A stretch of DNA of 41,037 nt from Actinomadura sp. KC06. Its GTDB lineage: Bacteria > Actinomycetota > Actinomycetes > Streptosporangiales > Streptosporangiaceae. The translations under genes and the position numbers were made by a program. Every line of letters begins with the position of its first letter. Position 1 is the stretch's first letter. This document shows positions 30,942-39,016 of the stretch, piece after piece. The stretch is taken from the NCBI RefSeq assembly GCF_004348735.1, contig NZ_SMKT01000078.1:1-41037 (forward strand). The letters run 5' to 3'. The notes under the pieces were generated by a model. That model saw only the letters and a program-made list of their open reading frames with translations. It was not told the DNA's origin and did no database searches.

Positions 30942-32249
30942 ATGAGCAAGAGCCAGACCAGAGTCGTCGTGACGGGTCTCGGTGCAACGACCCCACTCGG
31001 CGGGGACCTGCCGTCGACCTGGTCCGCCCTGCTCGCCGGAGAGTCCGGGGTGCGGCCCCTGACCTTCGAGGGCGTCGAGGACCTGCCGGTCCGGTTCGCG
31101 GCGACGCTGAAGGCCGACCCGGCCGACACGCTGCCGCGGCAGTCGCTGCGCCGCCTCGACCGCAACCAGGCGATCGCGCTGATCGCGGCGCGGGAGGCGT
31201 GGGCGGACGCCGGGTTCGCCCCGTCGCGCGGCGGCAAGCCGCAGAAGGGCATGGACAAGGCCGGCGTCGACGGCGGGTTCGACGTGGACCTCGACCGGCT
31301 CGGCGTCGTGGTGTCCAGCGGCATCGGCGGCCTGCACACCGCCCTCAACAGCTACGACGTCTACCGGGAGAAGGGCTGGGCGCGGGTGTCGCCCTTCACC
31401 GTCCCGATGCTGATGCCGAACGGCGCGTCCGGGCACGTCGGCATCGAGTTCGGCGCCACCGCGGGCTCGCACGCCCTGGTCAGCGCGTGCGCGTCCAGCG
31501 GCGAGGCCATCGGCTACGCCATCGACATGATCCGCGCGGGCCGCGCCGACGTGATCATCTGCGGCGGCACCGAGGCGTGCATCCATCCGCTGCAGATGGC
31601 GTCGTTCGGCTCCATGCGCGCTCTGTCGACCCGCAACGACGAGCCGGAGCGCGCGTCGCGCCCCTACGACAAGAACCGCGACGGGTTCGTCCTCGGCGAG
31701 GGCGCGGCGGTGATGATCCTGGAGACGGAGGAGCACGCCCGCGCCCGCGGCGCCCAGATCTACGGGATCGCGTCCGGCGCCGGCTACTCCAACGACGCGT
31801 TCGACATCGTGCTGCCCGAGCCGACCGGCTCCGGGCAGGCCAAGGCGATGCAGCGGGCCCTCGCGGACGCCGGCCTGGAGGCGGCCGACATCGTCCACAT
31901 CAACGCGCACGCCACCTCGACGCCCGCCGGCGACGTCGCCGAGCTCGCCTCGATCAAGACGGGCCTAGGCGAGGAGGTCGCCTCCAAGGTCGTCGTCACC
32001 GCGACCAAGTCGATGACCGGGCACCTGCTCGGCGGCGCCGGCGCGCTGGAGTCGATCTTCACGATCCTGGCGCTGAAGGAGGGCCTCGTCCCGTTCGTCG
32101 CCAACCTGGAGGACCTCGACGACGAGGCCGACCTGGACATCGCCCGCGACGAGCCCCGCAAGCTCCCCGACGGCCCCGCCGCGGCGCTCAGCAACTCGTT
32201 CGGCTTCGGCGGCCACAACGTGTCGGTCGCGTTCGAACGCGCCCTCTGA
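30942..32249 (+). CDS. fabF: Beta-ketoacyl-ACP synthase II
   Basis: The 435-residue elongating condensing enzyme starts VVVTGLGATTPLGGD and holds the catalytic Cys183 in LVSACASSGEAI, His in INAHATSTPAGD, Lys/His in KSMTGHLLGGAGALE and GFGGHN at the C terminus. There is a short insertion (about residues 95-115, RGGKPQKGMDKAGVDGGF) compared with the E. coli enzyme. AAGGAG lies 8 nt before ATG 30942. A strong terminator follows. Confidence 0.95.
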   Translation: MSKSQTRVVVTGLGATTPLGGDLPSTWSALLAGESGVRPLTFEGVEDLPVRFAATLKADPADTLPRQSLRRLDRNQAIALIAAREAWADAGFAPSRGGKPQKGMDKAGVDGGFDVDLDRLGVVVSSGIGGLHTALNSYDVYREKGWARVSPFTVPMLMPNGASGHVGIEFGATAGSHALVSACASSGEAIGYAIDMIRAGRADVIICGGTEACIHPLQMASFGSMRALSTRNDEPERASRPYDKNRDGFVLGEGAAVMILETEEHARARGAQIYGIASGAGYSNDAFDIVLPEPTGSGQAKAMQRALADAGLEAADIVHINAHATSTPAGDVAELASIKTGLGEEVASKVVVTATKSMTGHLLGGAGALESIFTILALKEGLVPFVANLEDLDDEADLDIARDEPRKLPDGPAAALSNSFGFGGHNVSVAFERAL

Positions 32250-32258
32250 CGGCTCTCG

Positions 32259-32292
32259 AACGGCCTGGCGGGTTCTCACCCGCCGGGCCGTT
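32259..32292 (+). terminator. Terminator of the fab operon
   Basis: 32259-32273 pairs with 32278-32292 around a TCTC loop, 15 bp with one G-T wobble. It lies 10 bp beyond the fabF stop, with T-rich bases after it. The rest of the gap to 32450 holds no gene that I can see. Confidence 0.75.
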
Positions 32293-32450
32293 CTGCGTTC
32301 TGCTCCTGGTGCGGCCGGGTCGCGGCGGCTGCCGGGTCGGCGGCCGGGGTCGCGGCGGCGGCGATCCATGCGGGGCGCGCACGTTGCGGGACGAGAGCGC
32401 TCCAGCGGGACGGCGTCGGGCGTCAGACGGCCGCGCGGGTCACCGGGGCG

Positions 32451-32945
32451 TCACACCGCCGCATGCAGCCAGCGGACGGGAGCGCCGTCCCCGGCCCGCC
32501 GGAAGGGCTCCAGCTCGTTGTCCCACGGGGTGCCGAGGAGGCGGTCCAGCTCGTTCTCCAGGGCGACCTTGCCGTGCGCGGCGTTCGCCATGACGGAGCG
32601 CAGCCGGTCTTCGGGGACCATGATGTCGCCGCTGGCCCCGATCACGCCCGTGAACACCCCAAGCGACGGGGTGAAGCTGAACCGGACGCCGTCGGTGCCC
32701 GGCGTGGGGTCCTCGGTGGCCTCGAAGCGCACCAGCTTCCACGTCCGCAGCGCAGAGGTGATCCCGGCGGCGGTGCCCGGCCTCCCCTCCCAATGCAGCT
32801 CGGCGCGCAGCGTTCCCGGTGCGGCCGCCTGATCTGTCCACTCAAGGGAAACGGGCACACCGAGAACACCCGCGGCGGCCCACTCGATGTGCGGGCTCAG
32901 CGCAGGCGGCGCGGAGTGGACGTAGAAAACGCCACGTGCGGTCAC
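32451..32945 (-). CDS. DUF3145 family protein
   Basis: The 164-residue protein is a DUF3145 member, found next to the fab cluster in actinomycetes: GVFYVHSAPPALSPHIEWAA, SLEWTDQAAAPG, ELHWEGRPGTAAGI, SALRTWKLVRFEAT and DNELEPFRRAG near the end. Its function is unknown. The GTG at 32945 has AGGAGG 4 nt upstream. It converges on fabF, so the two are separately regulated. Confidence 0.88.
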   Translation of the reverse strand: MTARGVFYVHSAPPALSPHIEWAAAGVLGVPVSLEWTDQAAAPGTLRAELHWEGRPGTAAGITSALRTWKLVRFEATEDPTPGTDGVRFSFTPSLGVFTGVIGASGDIMVPEDRLRSVMANAAHGKVALENELDRLLGTPWDNELEPFRRAGDGAPVRWLHAAV

Positions 32946-33269
32946 CGGACCTCCTGGATCTGTACCGAGGCTCGTCTTCCCCTACGGCCTCGTACGTCCC
33001 AAGTCGGCGTCCGCGTCCCTCATTGTGCATCATCGGCACGTGTCGCACCACCGTGAGTTCACGGATTATCGAACGCTTGACCACAGGATGCACATCGTTC
33101 ACGGGCGCTGACCGACCAGGGTAGGGCCTGCGACGCCGCCGCGCGGCGAAAGTTCAAGACGATCGCGTCCGCCTCCGGCCGCGTCCCGATGTCCGTTATC
33201 GGTCACGAACCGTCGCCCCGCGGGCACGATGAGTGCAGGGGCCGGGGCCGATGCGAGAGCGAGGGACCG
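32946..33269. other. Intergenic region with nested inverted repeats
   Basis: A 324-bp gap between the divergent DUF3145 and protease genes, with no convincing gene. It contains nested dyads: TGTGCATC (33024-33031) inverted at 33087-33094, around CCGTGA-GT-TCACGG (33051-33064). GTTCACGG recurs at 33057-33064 and 33097-33104. Confidence 0.45.
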
Positions 33270-34511
33270 ATGTTCGATCAACAGGCGCGGCTGGAACGGG
33301 TGCTGGCGCGGCACCGCGACGCGGTCGTGGTGGAGCCGGCGCCGGGGCGCCCGGCGCTGATCCGCCGGGACGAGATCCTGGTCGCCGGGCAGGACGCCGG
33401 CGCGGCCGAGGGCCTCGTCCGGCGCTGGTACGACTCGCGGCACGACGAGCGCGGCGTCTCGCGGCTCCGGCTGCGGGCCGCGGCGAAGGTGGACGTGTGC
33501 GAGCTCGCGTCCGGGCTCGGCGCGGGCGCCCGGGTCGCGGACGGGCGGCGCCGCCGGCTCAGCGTGTCGCCGAACCATCTCGTCCACGGGCAGCCGATGT
33601 GGTGGAGCGGGCCCGCGGACCTGCCCCGTCCGGCCGCGCCCCTCCCCGCGCCCGAGGCCGCCGCGGTGCGCCGCGATGTGGCGGTGGCGATCCTCGACAC
33701 CGGCCTGTCGCCGCACCCCTGGTACGCGGACGCGGAGTGGTACCGGGAGCAGCACGCCGAGGTCGAGGAGGTCCTCGACGCCGACCTGGACTACGAGCTG
33801 GACGCGCAGGCCGGGCACGGCACGTTCATCGCGGGCGTGGTGCTGCGGCACGCGCCGTCCGCGCGGCTCCTGGCGCGCCGCGTGATCGGCGGCGACGGCG
33901 TCGGCGACGAGCTGGACGTGATCCGCGCGCTGGAATGGCTCGCGGAGCGCGGCGGCGCCGACGTGGTCAACATCTCGCTCGGCTGCCACACCTACGACGA
34001 CCGTCCGTCCCCTGTGCTGGCGCGGGCGATCGCGGCGCTCGGCCGCCGGACGGTCGTGGTGGCGTGCGCGGGGAACACGGCGACCGAGCGCCCGTTCTGG
34101 CCGGCGGCGATGAAGCCCGTCGTCGGCGTCGCGGCGCTGGACGGCGGCGTCCGGGCCGCGTTCTCCAACCACGGCTGGTGGGTGGACGCGTGCGCGCAGG
34201 GCGTGGACGTGGCCAGCACGTTCGTCCGGTTCGACGGGACGCGCCCGCCCGCGGGCGGCATCGACCCCGACCTGTTCGACGGCTATGCGATATGGAGCGG
34301 GACGTCGTTCGCGGCGCCCGCGGTGGCCGGGCGGATCGCCGGGCTCGCGGCGGCGCAGGGCCTCGACGCGGTCACCGCGGCCGACCGCGTGCTCGATCCG
34401 GTGGCGCACCCCGTCCTCCCGGATCTCGGCGTCGTGGTCGGTCCTGGAGAGCGGCTCGGCCGTGAAGCGGTAATCGCCCACGCGGAGTCACCTGTCGATG
34501 CCATAGGGTGA
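33270..34511 (+). CDS. Cytoplasmic S8 (subtilisin-like) serine protease
   Basis: The 413-residue protein has the S8 triad Asp143 (VAILDTGLS), His183 (GHGTFIAG) and Ser346 (WSGTSFAAPAVAG), and the oxyanion Asn in AGNTATE. A roughly 130-residue N-terminal part is not typical of secreted prodomains, and no signal peptide is seen, so the enzyme is probably intracellular. ATG 33270 has GAGGG 4 nt upstream; the upstream extension is not conserved-looking. Next comes, after 33 bp, an ECF sigma factor gene. S8 proteases linked with sigma factor and CHAT genes recur in actinobacteria, as I recall, but the substrate is not known. Confidence 0.88.
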   Translation: MFDQQARLERVLARHRDAVVVEPAPGRPALIRRDEILVAGQDAGAAEGLVRRWYDSRHDERGVSRLRLRAAAKVDVCELASGLGAGARVADGRRRRLSVSPNHLVHGQPMWWSGPADLPRPAAPLPAPEAAAVRRDVAVAILDTGLSPHPWYADAEWYREQHAEVEEVLDADLDYELDAQAGHGTFIAGVVLRHAPSARLLARRVIGGDGVGDELDVIRALEWLAERGGADVVNISLGCHTYDDRPSPVLARAIAALGRRTVVVACAGNTATERPFWPAAMKPVVGVAALDGGVRAAFSNHGWWVDACAQGVDVASTFVRFDGTRPPAGGIDPDLFDGYAIWSGTSFAAPAVAGRIAGLAAAQGLDAVTAADRVLDPVAHPVLPDLGVVVGPGERLGREAVIAHAESPVDAIG

Positions 34512-34544
34512 GCGCTTAGCGGGGGGCCTCGGGAGGAGACTTCG

Positions 34545-35072
34545 GTGGCCCATTGGGACGACAGTACGGATGAGCTGGTGGTCCGGGCGCGCGGCGGCGA
34601 CGGCGACGCATGGGCCCGGCTGGTGGATCGGCACAGCGGGCTGCTGTGGTCGATCGCCCGCTCGCACGGGTTGGACGACGCCGATTCCGGCGACGTGGTG
34701 CAGACCACGTGGCTGCGGCTGGTGGAGCGCATCGACGGGTTGCGTGACCCGGGCGCGACGGCGTGCTGGCTGGCGACGACCGCGCGGAACGAGAGCCTGC
34801 GGCTGGTCCGCCGGCGCGCCCGCGACCTGCCGCTCGTGCCCGCGCCGCGCGCGCCGGAGCCGGAGCCCGACCAGGTGGTGCTCGACCGCGAGCGGGTCGG
34901 GCGGGTCGGCGCGGCGCTCGACGCGCTGCCGCGGCGCTGCCGGACGCTGCTGCGGCTGTTCGCGCTCGCGCCGAGCCAGGCCGAGCTCGCCGCCGCGCTC
35001 GGCATCCCGGTCGGCAGCGTCGGCCCGACCCGGGCGCGCTGCCTGGAGGCGCTGCGGAGGCTCGTGCCGTGA
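34545..35072 (+). CDS. ECF-type RNA polymerase sigma factor
   Basis: The 175-residue protein has sigma region 2 (WARLVDRHSGLLWSIARSHG, DADSGDVVQTTWLRLVER) and region 4 (LDALPRRCRTLLRLFALAPS, QAELAAALGIPVGSVGPTRA, RCLEALRRL). GTG 34545 has a GGGAGGA site 7 nt upstream. No anti-sigma factor of the usual zinc or membrane type is adjacent; the next gene overlaps by 4 bp. It likely directs transcription of a stress response that includes the CHAT/TPR cluster, which is inferred from context. Confidence 0.88.
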   Translation: MAHWDDSTDELVVRARGGDGDAWARLVDRHSGLLWSIARSHGLDDADSGDVVQTTWLRLVERIDGLRDPGATACWLATTARNESLRLVRRRARDLPLVPAPRAPEPEPDQVVLDRERVGRVGAALDALPRRCRTLLRLFALAPSQAELAAALGIPVGSVGPTRARCLEALRRLVP

Positions 35073-35521
35073 ACGACGACGAACTGCTGGCGGGCGTCCG
35101 CGACGCGTTCAACGCGCTGGACCCGGTGCCGGACGGCGTTCTGGCGGCGGCGCGCGCGTCGATCGCGTGGCGGGCGCCGGGCGCGACGCTCGCGGAGCTC
35201 TCGCGCGACCGGGGCGGCCGCGCGGCGGCGGCCGGGGTCCGCGGCACGGCGGGGCGGGTGCTGACGTTCACCTGCCCCGGCGGCGAGGTGGAGATCGAGG
35301 TGGCGGAGCACGGACCGGACCGCGAGCTGACCGGGCGGATCGTGCCGTCCGCGGCCGCGCTCGTCCAGGTCCGGCACCCGGACCTGCCGCCGGGCGGGAT
35401 CACGGCCCGCGCGGAGACCGCCGGGCTGTTCTGCGTGCCGCGCGTCCCGGCGGGCCTGGTGAGCCTGGTGTTCCGGCTGGACGACGGCACGTCGATCGTC
35501 ACGAGCTGGATCCGCTTGTGA
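35069..35521 (+). CDS. Small beta-rich protein between sigma and CHAT genes
   Basis: The 150-residue protein starts with GTG at 35069, overlapping the sigma gene by 4 bp. Residues ~1-45 are helical (DDELLAGVRDAFNALDPVPD, AARASIAWRAPGATL). The rest is strand-rich: VLTFTCPGGEVEIEVAEHGP, LTGRIVPSAAALVQVRHPDL and TAGLFCVPRVPAGLVSLVFR, recalling a carboxypeptidase-regulatory/PEGA-like fold. I do not recognise a named family. Proteins in this position in similar clusters may act as adaptor or anti-sigma partner, which is inferred. It overlaps the CHAT gene by 4 bp. Confidence 0.7.
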   Translation: MNDDELLAGVRDAFNALDPVPDGVLAAARASIAWRAPGATLAELSRDRGGRAAAAGVRGTAGRVLTFTCPGGEVEIEVAEHGPDRELTGRIVPSAAALVQVRHPDLPPGGITARAETAGLFCVPRVPAGLVSLVFRLDDGTSIVTSWIRL

Positions 35522-38037
35522 CCGGCTCGGACGAGGACGAGCTCCTCCAACTGGCCGCGTCCGACCCGGCCGACGCGTACGCGCGAGCGCTCGCGCTCCT
35601 GGACGAAGGCGGCGGAGTGCTCGCGCTGCGGGTGGCCGGGCTCGCCGCCAAGGAGTTGGGACGGCTAGAGGAAGGTCTCGCTTTCCTTCATCGAGCCTTG
35701 GAACTGGCCGACGACGTCTATACGGCGGCACAGGTGCGGATGAACCTCGTCGGGCTGCTCACGGCGCGCGGTGACGTCGCTGGGGCGCTGGCCCACGTGA
35801 AGGAGGCGGAGACCGTCCTGGACGGCCCGGACGCAGACCGGCTAGCCGCGAACAAGGCATGCGCCCTGGCAAGAGCCGGACGTCTAGACGAAGCACACGA
35901 CGTGGCCGCACAAGCCTTGCCCCGCCTAAGGCGCGGGCACGATCCGGCCGCTCTCAATGGCCTCCTCACCAATCTGGGGCTGGCGCGGGCGTTGCGTGGC
36001 GACTTCGCCGGGGCGGAGTCGGCGCTCGTGGAGGCGGTCGCTGTGGGCGAAGAGGCTGGGCTGCGTCACCAGACTGCGATGTCCAAGGGCAATCTCGGCT
36101 TCGCGATGGCGCGGCGTGGGCACGTCCCGCGCGCGCTTCGTCTCTACGCCGAGGCCGAGCCGCATCTGACAGGTGAACGCCTGGCGCAATGCTGGTTCGA
36201 CCAGGCGGAAACCCTCATCCTGGCGGGTCTGCCAGACGAGGCTCGTCCCGTCCTGCTTGCGGCTTTGGATGCGACCACGGCGAACGGCTACGGGTGTGAC
36301 GTCGCGGACGGATTCCTGCTTCTCGCCCATGCTGAACTGGCCGCCGGGAACGCGGAGCAGTGCACGGAGGCCGCCGAACGGGCACGTGCCGCGTTCGCGG
36401 AGCAGGAACGCACCGGATGGATGCTGCTGGCTGAGCACGTCCTGCTGCGCGCACGGTGGGCGTCGGGTGAACGGTCGGCGGTCCTGCTGCGTTCGGCCGT
36501 GGCCACGGCCGAACGGCTGGAGAGCGGCGGCTGGGCCGACGCCGCCGACGAGGCCCGCATCGTCGCCGCGCGGGTGGCGCTGTCCCTGGGCAGACCGGCG
36601 GGGCACCTGCTTTCGCCGGTCGGACGGGCAAGCGGCCCTGCGTCCGCGCAGATCGCCGCCTGGCACGCCGCCGCCCTCGAACGTTCCGCACGGGCCGACC
36701 GCAAAGGCGCCGTAGCCGCGGTCAAGCTCGGGCTCCAGGTCTCCGAAGACCACGCCGAAGCGCTCGACGCGCTTGACCTGCGGGCCCGCGCGTCCGGGCT
36801 CGCCACGGAACTGGCCGAGTTCGGTCTCGGCCTGGCCTGCTCGCCACGGGAGCTGCTGGCCGTCGAGGAACGGAGGCGGGCGATCGCGCGTCCGGCCCGC
36901 GTCCGTCCGCCGAAGGACCCGGAGCGGGCGGCGGCGCTGGCGGCGTTGCGCGCCCTCAGCGTCGAGCGCACGGCCGGCACGGCGCGGGGCGGCGCCGTCC
37001 CGCCCGTGCTCTCCCGGGAGATGGCGGACCTGGAGGCGAAGGTGCGGGCGCGGACGCGGCGCCGCCCGGCCGGCGCCTGCCCGCCCCGCTCCGCGGGCCT
37101 CGCCGAGATCGCCGCCGCGCTCGGCGACCGCGCCCTGGTCGAGATGATCGCGATCGGGCCGGACCTGCACGCCGTCACGCTCGCCGACGGGCTGCTCCGG
37201 CGGCACCGCCTGGGGGCGCGCGACGCGACCGCCCGCGAGACGCGCCTGCTCCGCTACGCCGTGCGCCGCCTCGCCGGGGACGACGGCGACGGGCAGGCCC
37301 TCACCGCCCTCGCCGACGCGGCCGAGCGCCTCGACGGCCACCTGCTCGCCCCGCTGCGCGCCGACCTCGGCGGCCGCGAACTCGTCATCGCCCCGACCGG
37401 CGCGCTGCACGGCCTGCCCTGGGCGGTGCTGCCGTCCCTGGCCGGGCGGCCGTTCACGATCGTGCCGTCCGCCGGCGCCTGGCTGCACGCCCGCGACCAC
37501 TCCGGCCCTGCGGACGGGCACACGGTCCTTGTCGCGGGGCCTGGTCTGCGCCACGCCGGACGCGAGATCGACGCCCTGCGACGCCTCCACCCGGACGCCG
37601 TCGTCCTGGACGGCGACGACGCACGCGCGGAAACCGTCCGCGACGCACTGGACGGCGCGTCCCTCGCCCACATCGCCGCCCACGGTGAGTTCCGGCAGGG
37701 CAACGCCCTGTTCTCGCGCCTGCGCCTCGCCGATGGGCCCCTGACGGTCCACGACCTGGACGAGCTGACCGTCCCACCGCGCGTGATCGTACTGTCCGCG
37801 TGCGACATCGGCCGCGCCGACGAGGGCGACGCCGTCCTCGGCATGGCGGGCGTCCTGCTCGCCCTCGGCGCCGCGACGGTGATCGCCAGCGTCGCGCCCG
37901 TCCGGGACGCGGCCACGCCCGAGTTCATGTCCGCGTTCCACGCCCGCCTCGCCGCCGGTCAGAGCCCATCGCGGGCCCTGGCCGCCGTCGCCCGACCCCT
38001 GGGGGTGGCGGGCCTGCTCTGCATGGGCGCCGGCTGA
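35518..38037 (+). CDS. TPR-repeat CHAT-domain (caspase-like) protease
   Basis: The 839-residue protein has tetratricopeptide-like helical repeats in residues ~1-420 (VRMNLVGLLTARGDVAGALA, LLTNLGLARALRGDFAGAES, MSKGNLGFAMARRGHVPRAL), a basic linker, and a C-terminal CHAT domain, a caspase-related peptidase. The catalytic pair is His722 in AHIAAHGEF and Cys762 in VIVLSACDIGRAD. The TPR part would recognise a partner that activates proteolysis. The GTG at 35518 overlaps the preceding stop by 4 bp. Codon use in roughly 35640-36480 is more A/T-rich, with codons such as CTA and TCC, than in the CHAT half, hinting at mosaic origin. Confidence 0.88.
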   Translation: MTGSDEDELLQLAASDPADAYARALALLDEGGGVLALRVAGLAAKELGRLEEGLAFLHRALELADDVYTAAQVRMNLVGLLTARGDVAGALAHVKEAETVLDGPDADRLAANKACALARAGRLDEAHDVAAQALPRLRRGHDPAALNGLLTNLGLARALRGDFAGAESALVEAVAVGEEAGLRHQTAMSKGNLGFAMARRGHVPRALRLYAEAEPHLTGERLAQCWFDQAETLILAGLPDEARPVLLAALDATTANGYGCDVADGFLLLAHAELAAGNAEQCTEAAERARAAFAEQERTGWMLLAEHVLLRARWASGERSAVLLRSAVATAERLESGGWADAADEARIVAARVALSLGRPAGHLLSPVGRASGPASAQIAAWHAAALERSARADRKGAVAAVKLGLQVSEDHAEALDALDLRARASGLATELAEFGLGLACSPRELLAVEERRRAIARPARVRPPKDPERAAALAALRALSVERTAGTARGGAVPPVLSREMADLEAKVRARTRRRPAGACPPRSAGLAEIAAALGDRALVEMIAIGPDLHAVTLADGLLRRHRLGARDATARETRLLRYAVRRLAGDDGDGQALTALADAAERLDGHLLAPLRADLGGRELVIAPTGALHGLPWAVLPSLAGRPFTIVPSAGAWLHARDHSGPADGHTVLVAGPGLRHAGREIDALRRLHPDAVVLDGDDARAETVRDALDGASLAHIAAHGEFRQGNALFSRLRLADGPLTVHDLDELTVPPRVIVLSACDIGRADEGDAVLGMAGVLLALGAATVIASVAPVRDAATPEFMSAFHARLAAGQSPSRALAAVARPLGVAGLLCMGAG

Positions 38038-38055
38038 CGGTGCCGGCCCGCGGGT

Positions 38056-38886
38056 TCAGTGGTCGCCGGTGGCGATCGGGTTGGACGGGTCCGTCACCCA
38101 GTTGGACCAGGAACCCACATAGAGCGCGGCGGGGATCCCGGCGAGGCTGAGGGCGAGGATCTCGTGCGCGGCCGTCACGCCGGACCCGCAGTACGCGCCG
38201 ACGTCGAGCGCGTCGGTCGCGCCGAGCTGCGCGAAGCGTTCGCGCAGCAGCTCGGGCGGCAGGAACCGGCCGTCCACGCCGACGTTCCCGGACGTGGGCG
38301 CGTTGCGGGCGCCCGGGATGTGCCCGGCGACGGGATCGACGGGCTCCTGCTCCCCGCGGTACCGCTCGGCGGCGCGGGCGTCGAGGAGGACGCCCGCCGT
38401 GGCCAGCTCGGCGGCCCCCTCCGCGTCCAGCACGGGCAGCCGGCCCGGGTTGGCGATGAAGTCGCCCGGCTTGACCTCGGGGTCGTCGGCGCTCACCGGA
38501 CGGCCCGCCTCCGTCCACGCCCGGTACCCGCCGTCCAGGACGCGGACCCGGTCGTGGCCGAAGTACCGCAGCGACCACCACACGCGGGCGGCCGACGTGG
38601 AATCGGCGTCGTCGTAGACCACGACGAGACCGCCCTGCGACACCCCGGCGCGGCGCATGGCCGACTCGAAGGCGACGGGCTCGGGAAGGGGATGGCGGCC
38701 GCCTGGGCCCGGCGGCCCTGCCACGTCCTGGTCGAGGTCGACGAACACGGCGCCGGGCAGGTGCCCCTTGCGGTAGGACTCGATCCCCGGGGGGCCCGCC
38801 AGATGCCATCGGACGTCCAGCAGGACCACGGGCGTCTGCCGCCGGAGCAGCCGGTCCAGCGCGGGCACTTCGATGAGAGGGTGCAC
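38056..38886 (-). CDS. Thiosulfate/3-mercaptopyruvate sulfurtransferase (rhodanese, two domains)
   Basis: The protein (276 residues from GTG 38886) has two rhodanese domains: the first with VVLLDVRWHLAGPPG, GHLPGAVFVDLDQDVAG and GRHPLPEP, the second with the catalytic Cys in VGAYCGSGVTAAHEI and VDPVAGHIPGARNAP. The loop sequence CGSGVTA is the mercaptopyruvate type. It transfers sulfur to thiol acceptors in the cytoplasm. ATG 38940 would add 18 residues and has a GTAGG 4 nt upstream; the GTG agrees better with homologue length. It converges on the CHAT gene with an 18-bp gap. Confidence 0.88.
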   Translation of the reverse strand: MHPLIEVPALDRLLRRQTPVVLLDVRWHLAGPPGIESYRKGHLPGAVFVDLDQDVAGPPGPGGRHPLPEPVAFESAMRRAGVSQGGLVVVYDDADSTSAARVWWSLRYFGHDRVRVLDGGYRAWTEAGRPVSADDPEVKPGDFIANPGRLPVLDAEGAAELATAGVLLDARAAERYRGEQEPVDPVAGHIPGARNAPTSGNVGVDGRFLPPELLRERFAQLGATDALDVGAYCGSGVTAAHEILALSLAGIPAALYVGSWSNWVTDPSNPIATGDH

Positions 38887-38966
38887 ACCGCCAGTTTGAC
38901 CGCCGACGCCCCGATTAGGGAGGGGCGATTCCTTGTTCATCTCACCTACCCGCGGGTTCGGGACCT

Positions 38967-39016
38967 GGACGTGGTCAGGTCGGTGCAGGGACGTGGTCAG
39001 GGCCGGGACGTGGTCA
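38967..39016. repeat. Three copies of GGACGTGGTCA
   Basis: Copies begin at 38967, 38989 and 39006; the first two are GGACGTGGTCAG. They sit in the gap upstream of the minus-strand sulfurtransferase gene and run into the 3' end of the phosphodiesterase-like gene (its stop codon lies in copy 2). They could be a transcription-factor array. Confidence 0.45.

Noticed and set aside
35926..37941. A 671-residue open frame antisense to the CHAT gene
   Set aside because: It has low-complexity Arg/Gly/Ala/Asp composition typical of a reverse-frame shadow.
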